Part shown: in pieces, positions 1 to 6,090 of the stretch
Layout of the letters: every line of letters starts with the position of its first letter
How positions within the stretch are numbered: position 1 is the stretch's first letter
From: Rhizobacter sp.
Lineage (GTDB): Bacteria; Pseudomonadota; Gammaproteobacteria; Burkholderiales; Burkholderiaceae
Direction: 5' to 3'
Assembly: GCA_014379885.1 (NCBI GenBank)
Contig: JACMKW010000341.1
Span: forward strand, 1-6,138
DNA length: 6,138 nucleotides
Position numbers and translations under genes: made by a program
The notes under the pieces: generated by a model
The model's input: the letters and a program-made list of their open reading frames with translations, nothing else
Databases searched by the model: none
Told to the model about the DNA's origin: nothing

Positions 1-216
1 AAGGCCTACGACTGGTACTCGTTCAAGGTGCTGCCGCGCATCGGCCAACTGGTGGCGGGCGATGCCGACAGCTACCGCTACCTGGCCGAATCGATCCGCA
101 TGCACCCCGGCCAACAAGAGCTGAAGGCGATGATGAAAACGGCCGGCTTCGGCCATGTGGACGTGCACAACCTGAGCGCCGGGGTGGTGGCGCTGCACGT
201 GGGCATCAAGTGCTGA
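1..216 (+). CDS. ubiE: UbiE, ubiquinone/menaquinone biosynthesis C-methyltransferase (3' end only)
   Basis: This is the last 71 codons of a gene that begins left of the window, read in frame 1 from the first base to a TGA at 214-216. The peptide contains [19 protein letters not shown], then AESIRMHP and, near the end, [12 protein letters not shown]. These match the characteristic C-terminal part of proteobacterial UbiE, where the E. coli protein reads very similarly. UbiE is a cytoplasmic SAM-dependent methyltransferase that C-methylates the benzoquinol or naphthoquinol ring in ubiquinone and menaquinone synthesis. The SAM-binding core lies outside the window. A GTG at 28 is internal and is not a real start. 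The gene converges on ugd with 3 bases between stop codons. It is a core respiratory gene and probably unrelated in function to the polysaccharide genes that follow. Confidence 0.93.
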   Translation, partial: KAYDWYSFKVLPRIGQLVAGDADSYRYLAESIRMHPGQQELKAMMKTAGFGHVDVHNLSAGVVALHVGIKC

Positions 217-219
217 TGT

Positions 220-1560
220 TTATAGGCTGAGCTGCTTCGTGCCGCGGCCAATGCCCTGGTATTCGAAGCCCAGTTCTTTCATCAGCGCCGGCTCATAAAG
301 GTTGCGCCCGTCGAACACGATGGGCTGCTTGAGCAGGCTCTTGATCTGCTCGAAGTCGGGGCTCTTGAACTCGCGCCATTCGGTGAGGATCAACAAGGCG
401 TCAGCGCCTTCCAGCGTGCTCGCCACGTTGTCGACAATGCGCAGCGACTCGACATGGCTCAGCACGCGGTGTGCCTCTTCAGCCGCTGCCGGGTCGTAGG
501 CCACGATGGTGGCGCCCATGCGAGCCAGCTGCTCGATCACATCGCGGCTGGGTGCGTCACGCATGTCGTCAGTGTTGGGCTTGAAGGCCAGGCCCCACAT
601 GGCGAAGCGGCGCTCGCGCAGGTCTGAGCCGAAGCGGGCCACGACCTTGTCGACCAGCACCGACTTCTGGCGCTTGTTGGCGCGATCCACGGCGTCGAGC
701 ACCATCAGGTCGATGCCGTATTCCTTGCCGGTGCGCATCAAGGCGTTCACGTCTTTCGGGAAGCACGAGCCACCGTAACCGGTGCCCGCATAGAGAAACT
801 GGTAGCCGATGCGTGGGTCGCTGCCGATGCCCTTGCGCACCAGCTCGATGTCCGCGCCAACCTTCTCGGCCAGCAGTGCCAGCTCGTTCATGAAACTGAT
901 GCGCGTGGCCAGCATGGAGTTGGCGGCGTACTTGGTGAACTCGGCGCTGCGCACGTCCATCACCAGCAGGCGTTCATGGCTGCGGATGTAGGGCGCGTAG
1001 AGCGCGCGCATCAGCAGCACCGAGCGTTCGTCGTCAGCGCCGACCACGATGCGGTCGGGCCGCATGAAGTCTTCAACGGCCGCGCCTTCCTTCAAGAATT
1101 CGGGGTTGGAGACCACGGCGAAATCAACCGTCTTGCCGCGCTTGGCGAGCTCTTCGGCGATGGCGGCCTTGACCTTGTCTGCCGTACCCACTGGCACGGT
1201 GCTCTTGTCGATGACGACCTTGTAGTCGGTCATGTAGCGGCCGATGCTGCGCGCGGCTGAAAGAACGTACTGCAGGTCAGCTGAGCCGTCTTCATCAGGC
1301 GGCGTGCCCACACCGATGAACTGCATGGTGCCGTGGTTCACGGCCTGTTCGACGTTGGTCGTGAACTGCAACCGGCCGGCAGCGACGTTGCGCTGGACGA
1401 TCTCCTTGAGCCCCGGCTCATAGATGGGGATGCCCCCGTCATTGAGCACCTGGATCTTCTTCGCATCCAGATCGAGGCAGACCACGTGGTTGCCCATCTC
1501 GGACAGGCAGGCGCCAGTCACGAGGCCCACATAACCCGTACCGATGATCGTTACCTTCAT
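220..1560 (-). CDS. ugd: UDP-glucose 6-dehydrogenase
   Basis: This complete 446-residue protein is the usual length for bacterial UDP-glucose 6-dehydrogenases. The enzyme acts in the cytoplasm and oxidises UDP-glucose to UDP-glucuronate with two NAD+, supplying uronic acid for capsule, exopolysaccharide or modified lipid A. The N-terminal Rossmann motif GTGYVG is at residues 7-12. STVPVGT lies at 120-126 and NPEFLKEG at 152-159. The linker-helix motif FTKYAANS is at 208-215, with the family's conserved Lys210 and Asn214. GGSCFPKD at 263-270 carries the catalytic Cys266 and Asp270. The C-terminal UDP-binding domain includes [16 protein letters not shown] at about 323-338. All key residues are present, so the enzyme should be active. 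The ATG at 1560 is supported by a GGAGA Shine-Dalgarno 7 bases upstream. The gene is divergent from the glycosyltransferase and convergent with ubiE. Family assignment is firm; the link to exopolysaccharide rests on context. Confidence 0.97.
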   Translation of the reverse strand: MKVTIIGTGYVGLVTGACLSEMGNHVVCLDLDAKKIQVLNDGGIPIYEPGLKEIVQRNVAAGRLQFTTNVEQAVNHGTMQFIGVGTPPDEDGSADLQYVLSAARSIGRYMTDYKVVIDKSTVPVGTADKVKAAIAEELAKRGKTVDFAVVSNPEFLKEGAAVEDFMRPDRIVVGADDERSVLLMRALYAPYIRSHERLLVMDVRSAEFTKYAANSMLATRISFMNELALLAEKVGADIELVRKGIGSDPRIGYQFLYAGTGYGGSCFPKDVNALMRTGKEYGIDLMVLDAVDRANKRQKSVLVDKVVARFGSDLRERRFAMWGLAFKPNTDDMRDAPSRDVIEQLARMGATIVAYDPAAAEEAHRVLSHVESLRIVDNVASTLEGADALLILTEWREFKSPDFEQIKSLLKQPIVFDGRNLYEPALMKELGFEYQGIGRGTKQLSL

Positions 1561-1567
1561 TGCTTCT

Positions 1568-1572
1568 TCTCC
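1568..1572 (-). promoter_or_regulatory. Ribosome binding site of ugd
   Basis: On the minus strand GGAGA stands 7 bases before the ATG at 1560, within the purine-rich string GGAGAAGAAGC. This is near-ideal strength and spacing and fixes the ugd start. Confidence 0.8.
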
Positions 1573-1632
1573 GTTGAGTGCACCGCAGCCGTGAGCCGGT
1601 TTGCCGGCCTGGCGTCATCGTCGTTCACGGGG

Positions 1633-1679
1633 GACCGGCCACCACGAACTACCGCAGTTGCGGGGTTCGCCGGAAGGTC
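1633..1679. repeat. Nested imperfect inverted repeat (possible operator or RNA hairpin)
   Basis: Paired arms are nested around a 2-base centre at 1657-1658. CCGCA (1652-1656) faces TGCGG (1659-1663). CGAAC (1645-1649) faces GTTCG (1665-1669). CCGG (1635-1638) faces CCGG (1670-1673), or alternatively GACC (1633-1636) faces GGTC (1676-1679). Small bulges separate the arms. No T-run follows, so it does not look like an intrinsic terminator. It lies about 75-120 bases upstream of ugd in the divergent region, so a regulator site or a leader structure is possible. In high-GC DNA some of this may arise by chance. Confidence 0.4.
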
Positions 1680-1870
1680 ACCGGTGCCTACAATCCGTTC
1701 GCGACGAGCGACGCAAGGCCTGCGGGTAATGCCTGATGTTGCCAGCAAGTGCGGGCAGGGACTTCCCCTTGGACAGAGGGTTGTCCGGTCATGGCGCGGT
1801 CACAGAGAGCGAAATGTCTCGTTCCGTGCCCCCCCGACACCACAGTGGAACGACGAACGTGAAAGCAGCA

Positions 1871-2800
1871 ATGCCCCAGAAGCCCGACAGATACGTGTTG
1901 ATCTCGCCGTGCCGCAACGAAGCGGACTTGATGCGCCAGACGCTCGACACTGTGGTGGCGCAATCACTTCAGCCGGCCAAGTGGGTGATCGTTGATGACG
2001 GGTCCACCGATCAGACGCCGGCGATCCTCGCGGAGTATGCAAAACGTCACGACTGGATCCAAATCGTGACGCGTGCTGACCGCGGGCACCGTGCCGTCGG
2101 CCCCGGTGTGGTCGACGCTTTCTACTCTGGCTATGCCGCCATCAACCCTGACGACTACGACTACCTCTGCAAGCTTGACCTCGACCTGCGCTTGCCCGAG
2201 CGCTACTTCGAAACGCTGATTGACCGCATGGTCGCCAACCCGCGCATCGGCACCTGCAGCGGCAAGGCCTACGTTGAAAAAGACGGCCAGCTCATCAACG
2301 AAAAGCATGGCGATGAAAACTCGCTGGGCATGACGAAGTTTTATCGCGTGGCCTGCTTCAAGGAAATCGGTGGCTTTGTGCGCGAGGTGGGCTGGGACGG
2401 CATTGACGGCCACAAGTGCCGCATGCGGGGCTGGACAGCCATCAGCTGGGACGAGCCCGCACTTCGCTTCGTGCACCTGCGGCTCATGGGCGCCAGCGAC
2501 AAAGGCATTTACACCGGCCGCTTTCGCCAAGGTTATGGCCAGTACTACATGGGAACCGGTTTCCTGTTTCTCGCCGCGAGTGTGCTGTCGCGCATGAACC
2601 AGAGGCCTTATGTGGTGGGGCAACTCACCATCCTCTGGGGCTGGATCTGGAGCGCACTGCAAGGTAAGCCGCGTTACCAAGACCCCGAGTTCAGGCGCTT
2701 CCTGACGAGCTACCAGTGGCGCGCCTTGGTGGTCGGCAAACGCCGTGCAACCGAGGAATGTGCCCGCAACGCCTCCGTTCGGGGCCACTCAGTTCAGTAG
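1871..2800 (+). CDS. Family 2 glycosyltransferase, exopolysaccharide type
   Basis: With the ATG at 1871 the protein has 309 residues. It is a GT-A fold family 2 glycosyltransferase, expected to move a sugar from a nucleotide-sugar donor to a lipid-linked or growing polysaccharide at the inner membrane. SPCRNEA at 12-18 starts the nucleotide-binding domain and VDDGSTD at 41-47 is the classic donor-site motif. LDLD at 102-105 supplies the metal-binding DxD. GWDGIDGHK at 174-182 sits where the acceptor-side acidic motif is expected. Hydrophobic stretches near 228-242 and 248-263 suggest membrane association. Upstream in-frame starts at 1736 (354 residues) and 1814 (328 residues, with GAGAG 4 bases ahead) are possible. 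I prefer 1871 because the family core begins within a few residues of it, the codons before it lack the high third-position GC of the gene, and GAAAG lies 5 bases upstream. Donor and acceptor sugars cannot be read; Ugd next door makes a uronate-containing polymer plausible. Confidence 0.88.
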   Translation: MPQKPDRYVLISPCRNEADLMRQTLDTVVAQSLQPAKWVIVDDGSTDQTPAILAEYAKRHDWIQIVTRADRGHRAVGPGVVDAFYSGYAAINPDDYDYLCKLDLDLRLPERYFETLIDRMVANPRIGTCSGKAYVEKDGQLINEKHGDENSLGMTKFYRVACFKEIGGFVREVGWDGIDGHKCRMRGWTAISWDEPALRFVHLRLMGASDKGIYTGRFRQGYGQYYMGTGFLFLAASVLSRMNQRPYVVGQLTILWGWIWSALQGKPRYQDPEFRRFLTSYQWRALVVGKRRATEECARNASVRGHSVQ

Positions 2801-2916
2801 TTACCCGAACTGTTTTCGCGTCGCGCGGCCCGTCGATCGGGTGCGCCTAGCGCGCATTTCACTTACCACTTGCGACAATTCCGCCCCCGGAAGAGCCACG
2901 CCTGCCTAGAAAATGT

Positions 2917-2931
2917 CACCCGATTTGGGTG
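2917..2931. promoter_or_regulatory. Short palindrome, candidate activator site upstream of the sigma-54 promoter
   Basis: CACCC and GGGTG form perfect 5-base arms around GATTT. The centre lies about 115 bases before the predicted transcription start of the lipoprotein gene, within the usual range for enhancer sites of sigma-54 activators. A second overlapping pairing, TCACC with GGTGA, extends to 2939. Only position and symmetry support a regulatory role, and a 5-base arm is weak on its own. The surrounding interval 2801-3012 shows no gene; a GC-rich imperfect hairpin at about 2823-2847, just after the glycosyltransferase stop, lacks a T-run. Confidence 0.3.
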
Positions 2932-3012
2932 GTTGGTGATGCCCCGTCAGCCGCATGGACGAAATTGGTCATGAGGCTGCTGAAGACGGCCCGCTTTGAG
3001 GGGTGGCCGGCA

Positions 3013-3028
3013 CGGCACGCAACCTGCT
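3013..3028 (+). promoter_or_regulatory. Sigma-54 (RpoN) promoter for the beta-helix lipoprotein gene
   Basis: The sequence CGGCACGCAACCTGCT fits the RpoN consensus TGGCACG-N4-TTGCW with two mismatches. It keeps the invariant GG (3014-3015) and GC (3026-3027) exactly 10 bases apart. Transcription would start near 3039, leaving a leader of about 30 bases before the ATG at 3068, with a weak GAG Shine-Dalgarno at 3056-3058. The match, spacing and position agree. RpoN promoters require an ATP-dependent enhancer-binding activator, so this gene would be switched on by a specific signal. Some exopolysaccharide/PEP-CTERM loci use the PrsK/PrsR pair with RpoN promoters, which is a possible parallel, but no such regulator lies in this window. 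Confidence 0.68.
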
Positions 3029-3067
3029 GATGTTTCCCGGAACTGGGGCTGCTACGAGCGGACACAA

Positions 3068-4573
3068 ATGACGAACAAGCAAACGCGACGGACTTTTCCG
3101 GGACTCTGGTTCTCTGTGGCAGCGCTTGCCTTGGCCGGTTGCGGCGGTGGCAACGGGCTGTGGGAATCCAGTGATGCCCCGACCAGCCCGGATCCCGTCG
3201 GCGTTCCTGCTCCTGCGCCCAAGCCAGCTCCTACCCCAGCACCGTCACCTGCTCCCACTCCGGCCCCAACGCCGGCTCCGTCACCCAGTCCGGCGCCTGC
3301 ACCGGCCCCCGCACCGGCTCCATCGCCTGCACCAGCACCAGCACCAGCACCAGCACCAGCACCAGCACCTGCACCTGCACCTGCACCTGCACCTGCACCT
3401 GCACCTGCACCATCGGGTGCGGTCACGTACTACTTCTCCGACTGCCAGACCGGCGCAGCAGTGGGCTGCCTGCCTGGCAGCAACGCCAGCGCAGGCACCC
3501 AGGCGGCTCCTAAGCAGAACCTGGCCGGCATCAACTTGAACACACTGGCTGCAGGCTCGCGTCTGCTGTTCGCTCGTGGCGGTTCATGGAACTGGTCGCA
3601 GACCGTCCTGGAGAACACGCGGACAACCGCAGCTGCGCCCTTGGTGTTCGACGCCTACGGCGCCGGCCCCTTGCCTACGTTCAGCCAATCCACGGGCAAC
3701 ATGTTCAACCTGGGCGGCGGCTGGAACAACACCAGCAACGATGGCGGCTACACCTTCCGCAACATCAAGTTCGACGGTCGCGGCACGGCTGAGTGGGCCT
3801 TCTGGTTCGTCCATGTGGTGCGCGACGTGGTGATCGAAAACAGCGAGATCACCGGCTTTCGCATCGGGGTCAACTCGAACGACACCGACGCGCACACCGT
3901 GCGTGGCATCACACTGCGCAACAACAACATCCACCACAACCGCGGCATGGGCCTCCTGGGCCATTACAGCGACCTGCTGATGGAAGGCAACCTCATTGAA
4001 GCGAACAACTTCGGTGGCAGCGGCTTCGACCATGGCAGCTACATCGGTGGCGGTCAGAACATCACCATCCGCAACAACCGCTACATCCGCAACTCGGTGG
4101 TGAACGGCATGTGCTTGGGTGGCAACATGACCTTCCACGGTCAGATTGACGGCCTGCTGATCGAGGGCAACACCATTCAGCAAGACGCGGCTGCGGCTGG
4201 TTGCTGGGGAATGTCGATCACGCAGGGCTACACCACGGCCGAGTGGTTCCGCAACGCGGTGGTGCGCAATAACACGCTGATCAACTTCGGCAACACCGCC
4301 ATGAATGCGCAGAGCGCGCCTGGCATCCTGGTCGAAGGCAACGTGATCATCAACACGCAGACCACCTACCAGACCGGCATCAGCGTCGGCCACAACGAGT
4401 ACCAAGGTGGTGACGTGCTTGACGGCAACGCGATTGTGCGCAACAACACGGCGTGCTACACCGCCGCGAATGTCGGTAGCACTGTTGTGCGTGTGAGCTC
4501 GCCTAACAGCACAGTGACGAACAACGTCATGCTGACTGGCGCGGCAGCAAGCACTGGAGTTTGCGCACGCTAA
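3068..4573 (+). CDS. Lipoprotein with Ala-Pro stalk and right-handed beta-helix domain
   Basis: This 501-residue protein is exported and lipid-anchored. The signal peptide has a basic start (MTNKQTRRTF), a hydrophobic core and the lipobox LAGC with lipidated Cys25. Residues about 43-115 are almost pure Pro with Ala, Thr or Ser, a rigid spacer partly encoded by a perfect hexamer repeat. From TYYFSDC (120-126) to the end runs a parallel beta-helix domain. Repeating RNN and EGN turns (for example RNNNI, EGNLI, EGNTI, RNNTL) mark successive coils. Notable motifs are GSGFDH (317-322), HGQIDG (357-362), CWGMSIT (379-385) and EWFRN (392-396). Six cysteines (126, 134, 349, 379, 463, 499) recur in the downstream paralogue and may form disulfides. 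Such folds occur in polysaccharide lyases, C5-epimerases and phage-type depolymerases, so polymer binding or modification is plausible but unproven. The start at 3068 is fixed by the signal peptide; an in-frame TTG at 2996 would lie upstream of the promoter. No PEP-CTERM tail is present. Confidence 0.85.
   Translation: MTNKQTRRTFPGLWFSVAALALAGCGGGNGLWESSDAPTSPDPVGVPAPAPKPAPTPAPSPAPTPAPTPAPSPSPAPAPAPAPAPSPAPAPAPAPAPAPAPAPAPAPAPAPAPAPSGAVTYYFSDCQTGAAVGCLPGSNASAGTQAAPKQNLAGINLNTLAAGSRLLFARGGSWNWSQTVLENTRTTAAAPLVFDAYGAGPLPTFSQSTGNMFNLGGGWNNTSNDGGYTFRNIKFDGRGTAEWAFWFVHVVRDVVIENSEITGFRIGVNSNDTDAHTVRGITLRNNNIHHNRGMGLLGHYSDLLMEGNLIEANNFGGSGFDHGSYIGGGQNITIRNNRYIRNSVVNGMCLGGNMTFHGQIDGLLIEGNTIQQDAAAAGCWGMSITQGYTTAEWFRNAVVRNNTLINFGNTAMNAQSAPGILVEGNVIINTQTTYQTGISVGHNEYQGGDVLDGNAIVRNNTACYTAANVGSTVVRVSSPNSTVTNNVMLTGAAASTGVCAR
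3330..3407 (+). repeat. Hexanucleotide tandem repeat encoding Ala-Pro
   Basis: Six perfect CACCAG units (3330-3365) are followed directly by seven perfect CACCTG units (3366-3407), 78 bases in all. In the gene frame they read GCA-CCA and then GCA-CCT, both Ala-Pro. The protein repeat is therefore seamless while the DNA repeat changes at one synonymous base. The unit is a multiple of three, so gain or loss of units would lengthen or shorten the stalk without breaking the frame. Less perfect Pro/Ala/Thr/Ser codons extend the low-complexity tract leftward to about 3200. Confidence 0.95.
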
Positions 4574-4604
4574 GCAAGCATCAGTGACCCGGCGCTTTGC
4601 CGGT

Positions 4605-4637
4605 AACGGCCTCGCAGCTTGCTGCGAGGCCGTTTTT
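4605..4637 (+). terminator. Strong rho-independent terminator after the lipoprotein gene
   Basis: A 12-base perfect stem pairs 4607-4618 with 4621-4632, extended by two A-T pairs, around a 2-base loop. It is followed by five T residues at 4633-4637. A smaller hairpin lies just before it: CCGGC at 4589-4593 with GCCGG at 4599-4603 around GCTTT. The position, 31 bases past the stop codon, and the T-run identify an intrinsic terminator. It should separate this gene's transcript from the paralogue downstream. Confidence 0.92.
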
Positions 4638-4716
4638 CATGGAGAAGGGGGTATTGCGAGTTCCAGCAGCCCATCGTCTTGCTCTCCACTCAGAATGCGC
4701 TTCTTGTTCCGGGCGC

Positions 4717-4731
4717 ACATCATCGTGATGT
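4717..4731. promoter_or_regulatory. Palindrome in the upstream region of the second beta-helix gene
   Basis: The 15-mer ACATCATCGTGATGT is symmetrical, with 6-base arms around TCG, and lies about 50 bases before the ATG at 4780. It could be an operator or activator site. No clear -35/-10 pair and no GG-N10-GC sigma-54 element was found between the terminator and the gene, so the promoter of the second gene is unidentified. Confidence 0.3.
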
Positions 4732-4779
4732 ATTCTGATCTCAGCTGACTTCAAACTGAACGGGGCCTCGAGAAGACAA

Positions 4780-6090
4780 ATGGGCAAGCAGATGCAAAGC
4801 ACAGAATCACCGCGCTCGGGCGCAAATCGCAACCGGGCTCAGTTTGCGGCCCGAAGAATGGCGTGTGTCCTTGCCCTGGCGTGTGCAGGCATCGCTTGCT
4901 CCACCGTCGCTGGCGCCGCCGGTCGAACCTACTATTTCTCTGACTGCCTGCCTGGCGCCGCCAAGACCTGTGTGCAGGGCAGCGATTCGAACTCAGGCAC
5001 CAGTGAGGCCTCCCCCAAACGTAACCTGGCCAGCGTGAATTTCAATGCGTTGCCCGCGGGCAGCAAGCTGCTTCTGGCGCGGGGTGGCGTCTGGGTGCAG
5101 CCGGCGCTGTTCCTGGACAACCCGAACGCCACGCCCAAGGAGCCCCTGGTTCTCGACGCCTATGGCAGCGGAGACCGGCCGTGGATCCAGGCGCCCGACC
5201 AGAAAGGGGCGGCATTCTTGTTCGGCGAGTACAACAACGCCACCAACGATGGGGGCTACACGCTGCGCAACCTCAAGCTCGATGGCATGGGCAGTTCGGC
5301 CTGGGGCTTGTTCCTGATTCACAACCTGCGCAGCGTGACCATCGAGAACATGGAGATCACGGGTTTCCACATTGGCATCCATTCGCAGGCCCGGGCGCCC
5401 CATGGCGTGACCAACGTGCTCATCCGCAACAACACCATCAGCCGCAACCGCGGCATGGGCATCCTGGGCCAGTTCAGCGACAGCGTGATCGAAGGCAACC
5501 TGTTTGAGGGCAACAACTTCTCTGGCAGCGGTTTCGACCACGCCATCTACCTCTCGGGCAACGACACCGGCGGGCGCAACAACGTGGTGCGCAACAACAT
5601 CTTTCGCAACAACTCGGTGGTCAATGGGGTGTGCAAGGGCGGCAACTTCACCATGCATGGGCAGATGGACGGCATGCTGATCGAGGGCAACACCTTTGAG
5701 CAACCGGCCGCGGCCCCGGGCTGCTGGGGCATCTCGATCACCACCGGCTATACCTCGCCCGAATGGTTCCGAAACTTCGTGGTTCGCAACAACACCTTGA
5801 TCAACCTGGGCGGTTGCAGCGTCTGCGTCAACTCGGCGCCCGGCATCGTGGTGGAGAACAACCGCTTCATCAACACCAACACCACCTACCACGTGGGTGT
5901 GTCGATCCGCGGCGATGTGGGCCCGGGCGATGAGGCCGACCGAGACGCCATCGTGCGCAACAACATCGCCTGCTTCCCGACCGGTGCACCCAACCAGTCG
6001 GTGACGGCGGTGTCGTCACCCGGCTCCAAGGTCACGGGCAACGTGGTTCATACCGGGGCAGCGGGTTCCACAGGCGCTTGCGCGCGTTGA
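4780..6090 (+). CDS. Secreted right-handed beta-helix protein, paralogue of the upstream lipoprotein
   Basis: This 436-residue protein is similar to the upstream lipoprotein over the whole helix domain, at roughly 55-60% identity judged by eye. It begins with a charged stretch of about 26 residues containing an Arg-Arg pair (25-26), then a hydrophobic core to about residue 47. The core ends VAGAA, which suggests signal peptidase I cleavage close to Gly48; no lipobox is seen. There is no proline stalk, because TYYFSDC (50-56) follows almost at once. Shared motifs are GSGFDH (249-254), HGQMDG (293-298), CWGISIT (315-321) and EWFRN (328-332). The same six cysteines occur at 56, 64, 285, 315, 398 and 434. 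An extra CSVC pair at 346-349 is absent from the lipoprotein. The start at 4780 has GAGAAG 4 bases upstream; a later ATG at 4858 would also keep the hydrophobic core. The product is probably periplasmic or extracellular, with an inferred role on the same polysaccharide. Enzymatic activity is not established. Confidence 0.83.
   Translation: MGKQMQSTESPRSGANRNRAQFAARRMACVLALACAGIACSTVAGAAGRTYYFSDCLPGAAKTCVQGSDSNSGTSEASPKRNLASVNFNALPAGSKLLLARGGVWVQPALFLDNPNATPKEPLVLDAYGSGDRPWIQAPDQKGAAFLFGEYNNATNDGGYTLRNLKLDGMGSSAWGLFLIHNLRSVTIENMEITGFHIGIHSQARAPHGVTNVLIRNNTISRNRGMGILGQFSDSVIEGNLFEGNNFSGSGFDHAIYLSGNDTGGRNNVVRNNIFRNNSVVNGVCKGGNFTMHGQMDGMLIEGNTFEQPAAAPGCWGISITTGYTSPEWFRNFVVRNNTLINLGGCSVCVNSAPGIVVENNRFINTNTTYHVGVSIRGDVGPGDEADRDAIVRNNIACFPTGAPNQSVTAVSSPGSKVTGNVVHTGAAGSTGACAR

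Larger units (their letters stand above)
1561..1870. other. Divergent intergenic region between ugd and the glycosyltransferase gene
   Basis: About 310 bases hold no convincing gene. Short open frames cross it on both strands, but they are unlike any family I recognise and have poor third-position GC bias for this genome. It must hold the promoters for leftward ugd and, unless transcription comes from elsewhere, the rightward glycosyltransferase gene. I could not pick a convincing -35/-10 pair or a GG-N10-GC sigma-54 element in either direction. The clearest structure is the nested inverted repeat at 1633-1679, described separately. In-frame upstream start codons for the glycosyltransferase at 1736, 1814 and 1859 fall here, so the true left edge of that gene could lie inside this interval. 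Confidence 0.6.

Noticed and set aside
1333..1995. 220-residue plus-strand frame across the ugd start and intergenic region
   Set aside because: It overlaps well-supported ugd coding sequence on the other strand and the start of the glycosyltransferase in another frame, and shows no family motif.
1964..2788. 274-residue open frame antisense to the glycosyltransferase
   Set aside because: It is a shadow of the high third-position GC of the real gene, with no recognisable motif and no good ribosome binding site.
3330..3407. CRISPR-like repeat array
   Set aside because: The 6-base units are contiguous without spacers and in frame with a coding sequence, so this is a coding microsatellite.
3052..3426. 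Minus-strand frame encoding a long Ala-Gly repeat
   Set aside because: It is the reverse reading of the Ala-Pro stalk codons. The sense strand has a signal peptide, a lipobox and a folded domain; this one has nothing else.
3584..4405. 273-residue antisense open frame inside the first beta-helix gene
   Set aside because: The composition (Val, Ala, Asp, His rich) is what the opposite strand of RNN/EGN repeat codons gives. A similar artefact of 299 residues occurs at 4993-5892 in the paralogue.
4500..4573. PEP-CTERM sorting signal on the beta-helix proteins
   Set aside because: Both proteins end in a short Cys-Ala-Arg tail with no PEP motif, transmembrane helix or basic cluster.
4640..4779. 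Sigma-54 promoter for the second beta-helix gene
   Set aside because: Every GG pair was checked for GC ten bases later. The closest candidate (GG at 4642, GC at 4657) has spacing of 13 and is not acceptable.
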